This document shows positions 1-5,365 of a stretch of 12,571 bases of DNA, one piece after another (the stretch's first letter is position 1; each line of letters begins with the position of its first letter). The stretch comes from DAOTWY01 sp003696565 (lineage in GTDB: Bacteria; Chloroflexota; Anaerolineae; Aggregatilineales; Phototrophicaceae). The translations under genes were made by a program, and so were the position numbers. The stretch is taken from contig DAOTWY010000013.1 in the NCBI GenBank assembly GCA_034435635.1, forward strand, positions 1-12,571, written 5' to 3'. The notes beneath the pieces are model-generated. The model did no database searches, was not told where the DNA came from, and saw nothing but the letters and a program-made list of their open reading frames with translations.

Positions 1-89
1 GTGACGATGGGACGCAAGTCAATCGTCCCTTAAGCACCGACTCCTCGGAGTCAGGGGCAAGCCACCCGCTTTAGCGGGTGGTAATTGAC
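1..89 (+). mobile_element. Right end of an IS200/IS605-family (TnpB-carrying) element, rest outside the window
   Basis: Seen: three consecutive perfect hairpins, 9-14/24-29 (6 bp), 39-44/47-52 (6 bp, 2-base loop) and 62-69/74-81 (8 bp, loop TTTA), followed by TAATTGAC. Known: right ends of IS200/IS605 elements carry such a subterminal hairpin with a short A/T-rich loop just before the cleavage site, and the tnpB stop codon often lies inside it, as it does here in frame 3. The body of the element lies to the left of the window, so I cannot tell whether it is intact or a remnant. The boundary at 89 (end of TTGAC) is inferred from where such ends usually stop and could be off by several bases. 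Confidence 0.6.
3..74 (+). CDS. tnpB: C-terminal tail of a TnpB (OrfB)-like RNA-guided nuclease, partial
   Basis: An open frame enters from the left edge at base 3 and stops with TAG at 72-74, inside the loop and stem of the right-end hairpin. It encodes 23 residues ending ESGASHPL. Known: many OrfB/TnpB proteins end with a tail of the form EAGSPRL whose codons overlap the right-end hairpin; the layout here (E, small residue, G, small, S, basic, P, L, stop) is the same. No catalytic residue (RuvC DED, zinc finger) is in view, so the identity rests only on this tail and the overlapping hairpins. Frame 1 also gives a 10-residue tail (stop at 31-33), which is less like the known pattern. The full gene would lie to the left. 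Confidence 0.45.
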   Translation, partial: DDGTQVNRPLSTDSSESGASHPL

Positions 90-343
90 TAAATGTCTTT
101 CTCTATTGCTTTTTTCAAAAATGTGCTATCATTATATCAAGTGGGCACAAAGTTTGCCTGCTATTTTTTTGCATAAAGTAGTTTTGAGAAGAGAGGTGCT
201 AGTAAAGTCGAATGACCGACGACTCTTGTTGTAGTAGTTCCCCCACGTCTATGAGCCATATTGAATCGATCAGCATCAACGGCTCGCTCCCCATCTTTTT
301 TCAAATTCGTTTCGGTTCTTTTTAAATAAGGAGTTGCTTTATT
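90..343. other. Gene-free stretch between the IS end and the SET-domain gene
   Basis: No convincing coding frame is present. It holds an extended -10 promoter candidate at 124-132, a short inverted repeat (206-210/220-224) and a looser one (253-257/281-285, with TTGA/TCAA inside it) followed at some distance by a T run near 295-301. If the promoter at 124-132 is used, the SET mRNA would have a leader of about 200 bases, or a small RNA could be made here. Neither reading is strong. The stretch just before 343 carries the Shine-Dalgarno sequence of the next gene. Confidence 0.5.
106..132 (+). promoter_or_regulatory. Candidate sigma70-type promoter with extended -10 upstream of the SET gene
   Basis: TGCTATCAT at 124-132 fits an extended -10 (TGnTATAAT, one mismatch). 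TTGCTT at 106-111 is a possible -35, with a short 15-base spacer. Transcription would start near 139, leaving a leader of about 200 bases before the ATG at 344. The TTGACT at 85-90 is a better -35 by sequence but has no matching -10 at the right distance. Confidence 0.35.
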
Positions 344-799
344 ATGTCACGCTTCTATCCTGATATTTTCCCTGTTTTTGAATATGAACCGACAACCGAC
401 AAATTCGCAATCCAGCGCATTAGTGATGGGGTTGGCGAAGGCGTGGTAGCATTGGTTGACTTTGAACCTGGTGACATTGTCTTTCGGTTTACTGGGATAT
501 TTTCCGCGGAAATCACACAATTTACCTTGCAAGTGAACGAGCATTTGCACCTGCATGACCCCATCTTTATGGGCAAAATTCTGCATTCCTGTGACGCAAA
601 TTGTACGGTAGATATGGAAACCCGAACCTTTACGGCAGTTAAGCCAATTAAAGCGGGCGATTTCGTCACAATGGATTATGCACAAACCGAGGCACACTTA
701 TATCGTAACTTTGAATGTTGTTGTGGCGCACCTAACTGCCGTGGCTATGTGACAGGGTATTTAGATCGTGAAGAAACGGTACAGCAGATCGCAATCTAA
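344..799 (+). CDS. Small SET-domain protein, probable protein-lysine methyltransferase with post-SET cysteines
   Basis: A 151-residue single-domain SET protein. SET enzymes transfer a methyl group from S-adenosylmethionine to lysine side chains; the target here is unknown. Seen: a GVGEGV glycine motif (29-34) where the cofactor-binding G-x-G lies; a variant of the NHSCxPN signature, KILHSCDANC (78-87), in which the usual Asn before His is Leu80; AGDFVTMDY (104-112), matching the conserved GEELTxDY with its catalytic tyrosine; and a post-SET cluster CCCGAPNC (125-132) that, with Cys83, could bind zinc. No signal peptide or membrane helix is seen, so it is probably cytoplasmic. The start at 344 has AAGGAG at 328-333, ten bases upstream. 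The gene sits alone between the IS end and the decarboxylase and may be its own transcription unit, since a hairpin follows at 845-866. The family call is secure; activity is less so because of the altered signature. Confidence 0.87.
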   Translation: MSRFYPDIFPVFEYEPTTDKFAIQRISDGVGEGVVALVDFEPGDIVFRFTGIFSAEITQFTLQVNEHLHLHDPIFMGKILHSCDANCTVDMETRTFTAVKPIKAGDFVTMDYAQTEAHLYRNFECCCGAPNCRGYVTGYLDREETVQQIAI

Positions 800-844
800 A
801 TGAATTAGAAGCCGTTTTTCGTTCGTTTTTGGTCGTTTATGATG

Positions 845-878
845 AGGGCATGATACACCATGCCCTTTCTGATTTTAT
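845..878 (+). terminator. Hairpin after the SET gene, probable weak terminator
   Basis: AGGGCATG (845-852) pairs perfectly with CATGCCCT (859-866) around a 6-base loop, followed by TTCTGATTTTAT. The T run is broken by CTGA, so termination may be partial and some transcripts could run on into the decarboxylase gene 14 bases later. Confidence 0.5.
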
Positions 879-891
879 ATTGAGGGCTTAC

Positions 892-2388
892 ATGATACAA
901 ACAAACACATCAAAAGAAGAAACACGGTTAGATCAAAACCGAATGCCGTTTTTAGAGAGCTTATTAGCAGAACGTAATCGCTGGCAAACTTCCTTCCATA
1001 TGCCGGGGCACAAAGGACGCTTGCCGCTTCATCCCATGATGGAGGATTTGCTTGGCGGTAACCCACAACCGGCTGACTTGGTAGAGATTAATGGCATATT
1101 GGATTATTTGCACTCGCCTAAAGGTGCGCTAAAACAATCACAAGAGCTTGCCGCAGCAGCGTATGGGGCTGATCATACATTTTTCCTGATTAATGGCTCT
1201 ACGGTGGGCAATATTGGGGCGGTGATGAGTGTTTCTTCCGCCGGGCAGCGTGTCATCATGGCACGTGCATCCCATCGCTCAGTTTATAGTGGCGTGGTGC
1301 TTTCTGGTGCGATGCCCGTCTATATTGAGCCGGAATATCATCCACAACTTGGCTCTCCTTTGGCTGTGCGGGCAGAAGTCGTACAGCAGTTGTTGAATGA
1401 AAATGACCACGTGGTCGCCGTACATATTACCTCACCCAATTATTATGGGGTGATTTCTGATACTGCGCGGATTGCCCAAATTACTCATCAGCAAGGGGCG
1501 GTGTTACTGGTAGATGAAGCACATGGTTCCCATCTCAATTTCCATGAGGCTTTACCAGAATCAGCAACCCGACTTGGTGCGGATATGATTATCCAAAGTA
1601 CCCACAAAACACAGGGCGCGCTCACACAAGGCTCCATGCTACATTGTAACGATCATGGGTTGGTGAATTTGGGGCGGGTAGCGCAAGTGTTAGCTTTGTT
1701 GCAAAGTTCATCACCCAGTTCATTATTGTTGGCATCCTTAGATGCCGCACGGATGCAAATGGCGACACAAGGTCATGCACTGTTGGATCGTGTCATAACA
1801 CTAGCACAACAAGCCCGCCAAGCGATCCGCAAGATCGATGGATTATGGTGTTATGGAGATGAATTGATAGGGACTGTCGGGGTCTATGCCTATGACCCGA
1901 CTAAATTGATCATCCGTACTACAGACGCAGGGTATACTGGCTATGAAGCCTATGACAAACTACGCTATGAACACAGGATTGATGCAGAATTTTCTGATTT
2001 ACGCCAAGTCATTTGCTCCGTCACGATAGGTGATACGGAAGAAAGTATCAACAAATTGATAAAGGCACTACAAGCGATCGCCGCAGAAGCACGCCCCGCC
2101 AAACAACCACAAGCAGAGGTTGCACCACCTGCTGGTTTGCCTCAATTGGTGATTAGCCCACGAGAAGCATACTTTGCCAAATCACGCGCTGTGCCTATTC
2201 AAGATGCTGTAGGGGAAGTTGTTGCAGAGAATATCATTCCGTATCCGCCAGGGATTCCGCTCTTAGTGCCCGGTGAGGTGATGGAACATCAACATCTGGC
2301 ATATTTGGACTATATCATGAAGCAGGGTAGTGGGGTGGTTGGTCCTGAAGATAAATCCTTACGCAAGGTACGGGTCGTTGTGCAATAA
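892..2388 (+). CDS. Orn/Lys/Arg decarboxylase, short (SpeA/YaaO-like) PLP enzyme
   Basis: A 498-residue fold-type I PLP enzyme of the group III amino-acid decarboxylases, probably making a diamine or agmatine for polyamine synthesis. Seen: the N-terminal SFHMPGHKGR signature (34-43); GSTVGN (102-107), the phosphate-binding turn; ASHRS (126-130) with the ring-stacking His128; VDEAHG (207-212) with Asp208 for the pyridine nitrogen; and STHKT (236-240) with the Schiff-base Lys239. The C-terminal part has PYPPGIPLLVPGE, typical of the family. The length matches the short Bacillus-type enzymes that lack the wing domain of E. coli forms. The start at 892 is preferred: GAGG at 882-885 lies six bases upstream, whereas an in-frame TTG at 829 has no ribosome site and would run through the 845-866 hairpin. 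TATGAT at 838-843 may be a -10 with a weak -35. The substrate (arginine, lysine or ornithine) cannot be decided from sequence, so no gene symbol is given. Confidence 0.92.
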   Translation: MIQTNTSKEETRLDQNRMPFLESLLAERNRWQTSFHMPGHKGRLPLHPMMEDLLGGNPQPADLVEINGILDYLHSPKGALKQSQELAAAAYGADHTFFLINGSTVGNIGAVMSVSSAGQRVIMARASHRSVYSGVVLSGAMPVYIEPEYHPQLGSPLAVRAEVVQQLLNENDHVVAVHITSPNYYGVISDTARIAQITHQQGAVLLVDEAHGSHLNFHEALPESATRLGADMIIQSTHKTQGALTQGSMLHCNDHGLVNLGRVAQVLALLQSSSPSSLLLASLDAARMQMATQGHALLDRVITLAQQARQAIRKIDGLWCYGDELIGTVGVYAYDPTKLIIRTTDAGYTGYEAYDKLRYEHRIDAEFSDLRQVICSVTIGDTEESINKLIKALQAIAAEARPAKQPQAEVAPPAGLPQLVISPREAYFAKSRAVPIQDAVGEVVAENIIPYPPGIPLLVPGEVMEHQHLAYLDYIMKQGSGVVGPEDKSLRKVRVVVQ

Positions 2389-2432
2389 TAACACCAATAT
2401 GAACCGCTGTAATGGCATTCATAAAAATCAAA

Positions 2433-2457
2433 AACGGGGTGGTTTATCCACCCCGTT
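2433..2457. terminator. Convergent hairpin terminator between the decarboxylase and binding-protein genes
   Basis: AACGGGGTGG (2433-2442) pairs perfectly over 10 bp with CCACCCCGTT (2448-2457), with a 5-base loop. On the minus strand the stem is followed by a T-rich tail (complement of the A-rich 2421-2432), giving a strong terminator for the binding-protein gene. On the plus strand the tail (TTCAGTTT) is weaker, but the hairpin probably serves the decarboxylase as well. Confidence 0.85.
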
Positions 2458-2461
2458 CAGT

Positions 2462-2477
2462 TTGACATCTATGTCAA
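2462..2477. repeat. 16-bp perfect palindrome just after the binding-protein stop codon
   Basis: TTGACAT and ATGTCAA flank a CT centre. It lies five bases beyond the stop codon of the binding-protein gene and four bases before the terminator stem. It could form a short hairpin in the mRNA, adding to 3' end protection, or be a protein-binding site. Its function is unknown. Confidence 0.5.
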
Positions 2478-2482
2478 GTTAA

Positions 2483-3862
2483 TTATTCCATGCCCATGGA
2501 TGCCAATTCAAGCTCTTCGTTGGCAAATTCGTTCAGTTCGGTGAGGATTTCCTCAATGTCGCGGTCATCTTCACCGGTCACAATTGCCATCATAACGGCT
2601 GCCATTTCCTCACGGACGGGATCGTAGCCGGGGACGGGCGGTTCGCTTCTACCGTATTGTAGCAACTCAAAGGCTGTAGCATAAGCTGGCTCGGCTTCAA
2701 AGTATTCTGTCAGGCTTTCTGCTGCAGAAGCACGTACTGGGAAGTAGTTGCTGGCTTGTGCCCAACGTGCTTGCACTTCTGGGCTGGTGTAGTATTTGAC
2801 AAACAACCAAGCTGCCAGTTCTTCTTCTGGTGTGGTGACTGGGATGCTGACGGAAGCCCCATAGATGTTTTGGACGGGTTCTTCGGTGGTGTGGGGGATC
2901 GCCGCCACGCTCCACTCAAATCCGGCACCTTCTTCTACTGCAGAGCGATAGAAAGGCATCCCAGATGAGGAGCCAACAGTGAACAGGGTTGTACCTGCGC
3001 CGAAGTTGGTCTGATCACCAAAGCGTTCAAAGACTTCTGTGGCGCAACCAGCGTCAAACAGGCTCTTGAGGAAGGTCATCGCTTCTACAGCGGCTTCGCT
3101 GTTCAGGCTATATTGACCAGCTTCATAATCGAAGATGTCGCCACCATGAGCGAATGTCCATGCCGCAAAGCGTGATGCATCCGCACTCAGTTGATAACCG
3201 GTTGGGGCGTTTTCTCCCGTTGCACCACTGAATGGGTTTTCTACAGCTGCGCAAGCGGCTTCATAGAATTGTTCTGGTGTGGTGGGTGGACCCTGGAAGC
3301 TAATGGCACCGGCTTCATACAGTTCATTGAGCCAATCGATGTTGTAATACATCACTTCCATTGAGCGATTGGGCGGGAAGCCAAGACGTTCGTTATCGAA
3401 AGTCGGGAAAACATCTGCATTAAAGAATGATTCGAAGAAGTCTGCTTGTTCTTCTTCGGGAATACCCCAAACTGGGCTATTGAGCAGTGGATTGATGTCA
3501 ATCAGACCATCCACGACTTCGTAAGTTGCTGCTTGGTTTTGATACGCAACAACAAGGCTGGGCAGGTCACCACCACCGGCGGCTAGTGCTGTGGTGATCT
3601 TCTGGAAAATGTCACCATAACCACCTTGGTTTGAAGCCTCTACGATGATGCCGTATTCGTTGGTCTCGTTAAATTCGTTGACGATTTCCATCAACTGCTC
3701 TTCACGAGTCCCAGTGTGTTGATGCCAGAAGGTGACAACCACACCGTTCAGGTCTTCCGGGGCGATTGAGTCATAATCCCGATCTTCACTCTGCGCGAAG
3801 ATAGGCAGCGCAAAAACTGCGACAGCCAGTAACAACATCAATAAAACACTTAATTTCTTCAT
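2483..3862 (-). CDS. Sugar ABC transporter substrate-binding protein (family 1, UgpB/MalE-like)
   Basis: A 459-residue extracellular solute-binding protein that would capture a sugar and deliver it to the two permeases encoded upstream. Seen: a signal peptide (Lys2-Lys3, hydrophobic 4-19, probable cleavage after Ala23 in PIFAQ); WHQHTG (46-51), typical of the first lobe; the family 1 pattern of aromatic residues around MYYNIDWL (171-178); SGMPFYRSAV near 300-309; and the conserved distal segment from YGASVSIPV (334-342) to SPEVQARW (360-367) and NYFPVR (372-377). Cys204 and Cys273 are the only cysteines and could pair as a disulfide. No lipobox cysteine is present, unusual for a protein that must stay near the membrane if the host has a single membrane. 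AGGAGG precedes the ATG, but at a rather long distance (about 13 bases). It is transcribed separately from the permeases, since a terminator (4018-4044) lies between. The substrate is probably an oligosaccharide or alpha-glucoside, by context only. Confidence 0.93.
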   Translation of the reverse strand: MKKLSVLLMLLLAVAVFALPIFAQSEDRDYDSIAPEDLNGVVVTFWHQHTGTREEQLMEIVNEFNETNEYGIIVEASNQGGYGDIFQKITTALAAGGGDLPSLVVAYQNQAATYEVVDGLIDINPLLNSPVWGIPEEEQADFFESFFNADVFPTFDNERLGFPPNRSMEVMYYNIDWLNELYEAGAISFQGPPTTPEQFYEAACAAVENPFSGATGENAPTGYQLSADASRFAAWTFAHGGDIFDYEAGQYSLNSEAAVEAMTFLKSLFDAGCATEVFERFGDQTNFGAGTTLFTVGSSSGMPFYRSAVEEGAGFEWSVAAIPHTTEEPVQNIYGASVSIPVTTPEEELAAWLFVKYYTSPEVQARWAQASNYFPVRASAAESLTEYFEAEPAYATAFELLQYGRSEPPVPGYDPVREEMAAVMMAIVTGEDDRDIEEILTELNEFANEELELASMGME

Positions 3863-3933
3863 AGTTGTACTTTTGCCTCCTAATGGATGTACATTCTTGA
3901 GGAATTCCCTCAGCCAAGACTGATTTTACTGTG

Positions 3934-3963
3934 ATTATGTTAAGAACCGCTTAAGCAACTCAA
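3934..3963 (-). promoter_or_regulatory. Candidate promoter of the binding-protein gene
   Basis: Reading the minus strand, TTGAGT (3963-3958) and CATAAT (3939-3934) are spaced by 18 bases. The start would be near 3927, giving a leader of about 65 bases with a small hairpin (3898-3902/3908-3912) before the ribosome site. The region overlaps an inverted repeat TTAAG-n5-CTTAA (3940-3954), and the 9-base word TGTTAAGAA (3938-3946) recurs at the permease promoter (7594-7602). Confidence 0.5.
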
Positions 3964-3980
3964 GGATAGCTTTATAGAAG

Positions 3981-3998
3981 TGTTAGGCTTCTCTAACA
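3981..3998. promoter_or_regulatory. Inverted repeat TGTTAG-n6-CTAACA, candidate operator upstream of the binding-protein promoter
   Basis: Perfect 6-bp arms around GCTTCT, about 20 bases upstream of the proposed -35 and just beyond the permease terminator. A related arrangement GTTAA-n7-TTAAC, also with an AAGC core on one strand, lies at 7595-7611 upstream of the permease genes. It could be a regulator site for both units; no regulator gene is in the window. Confidence 0.35.
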
Positions 3999-4017
3999 GC
4001 GGCGATTATAAATAAAA

Positions 4018-4044
4018 AACAAGGCGGAAAACCACCGCCTTGTT
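4018..4044 (-). terminator. Rho-independent terminator of the permease operon
   Basis: AACAAGGCGG (4018-4027) pairs perfectly with CCGCCTTGTT (4035-4044) around a 7-base loop. On the minus strand the stem runs straight into TTTTTATTTAT (complement of 4019-4009), a textbook terminator 7 bases after the stop codon of the MalG-type permease. Confidence 0.92.
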
Positions 4045-4051
4045 ATGAGAA

Positions 4052-5365
4052 TTATCCCTTAAGCCCGGTGGTCGCAATGCCTTCTGTAAAGGTCTTTTGT
4101 GTTAGGAAATAGAGAATCAGCATGGGCAAAATCGTGATGAACGCACCAGCCATCAAAAGATGGATTTGCGTCCCTGCTTCATCAGAAAACGCTTGCAAAC
4201 CGTAGGTGATTGGTCGCCATTTTTCCGGGTCTTGGGTAACGAGTAGGGGCCAAAGCAACGAATTCCATGAGGCAATAAACGTCAGTAGGGTGACGGTCAA
4301 AATCGCTGGGCGGCTTATCGGTAGCACAATCTGAATAAGAAAGCGTAAATGCCCAGCACCATCAATCCGCGCTGCTTCCCATAATTCATGTGGAATTTGC
4401 ACAAAAAATTGCCGTAGCAAAAAGATACTAAAGGCACTTCCCATAAATGGCACGGATAGCACCGCTAGGGTATCCATCCAAGAGAAATCGCGCCCCATGC
4501 CAAACTCAATAAACGGGAAAACAGAGCGCGTTTCTGGAATAGGGAAAACTTGCCCATTCACCACCAGAAAGTTTGGAATCATCACCACAATTTGCGGCAC
4601 CATTAACGTGGCTAATAGAATGGTGAAAAGTGTGCCACTGCCGATAAATTTAATCTTGGCGAAGGCATAAGCCGCCAAAATAGAGACAACCAACAATCCG
4701 GCGATCGTCGTGAGTGCGATGATTAAACTATTGGTGAAATAGATATTAAAACTAGCTGTATCCCATGCCTCATAATAATTGCAGACTTGTAACTCGCTAG
4801 GAATCCAGGTTCGGTTAATGGTTTCGCCTAGTGTCATGAAGGATGTAGAAATCATCCACAAGAAAGGCATCATGGCAATGAACGCCAAAAAAGTCATCAC
4901 AGTATATAAAACAATGCTGCTAGTAGAAACCCGCTGACGCACACGCTTGCCACGTGTCAGGTCTTGGGTTGTCATGCTTTGTTTGACCTGTGACGGTGCG
5001 CGAGAAACCACAACTTGCCCAAACAAACCACTCGTCGCTAACGCTGCCAGCCAAAATGAGAAGGTGAGGGTGCCTTCAAACTGGCAGGTTTCGGCGTAGA
5101 TTGTGAGATAATATAGGATGCCGTTTAAACCGATGACTGCCGCCCCAATCGATGTCCAACGGCTGAGATTCGGATTGTAATAACCAATTAGCCCGAAGAT
5201 TAGCCCAGCAATTGCCGTGACAACAATGTTGAGATTCATCCCCATGCCGTCCACTGATTGCCACATATACCAACTGGTAATCAACAGCATGACAGAACAG
5301 CCTATGGTGAATAAATCTGCAAAGGCAGCGCGAGATGGAATAAATGGTCTTTTGGTGTTATCCAT
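4052..5365 (-). CDS. Sugar ABC transporter permease, MalG type, with an extra N-terminal membrane block
   Basis: A 437-residue inner-membrane subunit pairing with the MalF-type permease to form the sugar channel. Seen: the canonical MalG-type part begins near residue 148 (first helix about 150-173) and carries the EAA loop ELWEAARIDGAGHLRF (327-342; Glu330, Ala331, Ala332, Gly336), which docks onto the ATPase, then the usual WNSLLWPLL segment (367-375) and C-terminal helix (about 404-421). Before it lies an unusual extension of about 145 residues with about four hydrophobic helices (near 13-33, 46-63, 70-90, 100-121); most MalG proteins are about 275-300 residues and lack it. The start at 5365 (ATG) has GAGGG six bases upstream and overlaps the end of the preceding permease gene by 8 bases (ATGGATAA), suggesting coupled translation. 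An ATG at 5389 would lie deeper in that gene and has no ribosome site. No ATPase gene is near, so a shared MsmX/UgpC-type ATPase is likely. Confidence 0.92.
   Translation of the reverse strand: MDNTKRPFIPSRAAFADLFTIGCSVMLLITSWYMWQSVDGMGMNLNIVVTAIAGLIFGLIGYYNPNLSRWTSIGAAVIGLNGILYYLTIYAETCQFEGTLTFSFWLAALATSGLFGQVVVSRAPSQVKQSMTTQDLTRGKRVRQRVSTSSIVLYTVMTFLAFIAMMPFLWMISTSFMTLGETINRTWIPSELQVCNYYEAWDTASFNIYFTNSLIIALTTIAGLLVVSILAAYAFAKIKFIGSGTLFTILLATLMVPQIVVMIPNFLVVNGQVFPIPETRSVFPFIEFGMGRDFSWMDTLAVLSVPFMGSAFSIFLLRQFFVQIPHELWEAARIDGAGHLRFLIQIVLPISRPAILTVTLLTFIASWNSLLWPLLVTQDPEKWRPITYGLQAFSDEAGTQIHLLMAGAFITILPMLILYFLTQKTFTEGIATTGLKG

Larger units (their letters stand above)
1..109 (+). ncRNA. Predicted omega RNA (reRNA) 3' part: scaffold 1-89, putative guide from about 90
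   Basis: TnpB nucleases use an RNA made from the 3' end of tnpB and the element's right end, followed by a guide copied from the DNA flanking the insertion. The three hairpins at 9-29, 39-52 and 62-81 form a compact scaffold overlapping the tnpB tail. The bases after TTGAC (roughly 90-109) would be the guide. The structures are seen directly; the RNA's existence, processing and exact guide start are inferred from the family. The 5' end lies outside the window. Confidence 0.45.

Noticed and set aside
62..81. Hairpin at the left edge read as a simple rho-independent terminator
   Set aside because: It is followed by TAATTGAC rather than a T run, and it overlaps a TnpB-like tail with two more hairpins, which fits an IS right end better.
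829..891. Longer N-terminus for the decarboxylase starting at a TTG at 829
   Set aside because: No ribosome site precedes it, it reads through the 845-866 hairpin, and the extra residues have no family match; the ATG at 892 has GAGG at the right distance.
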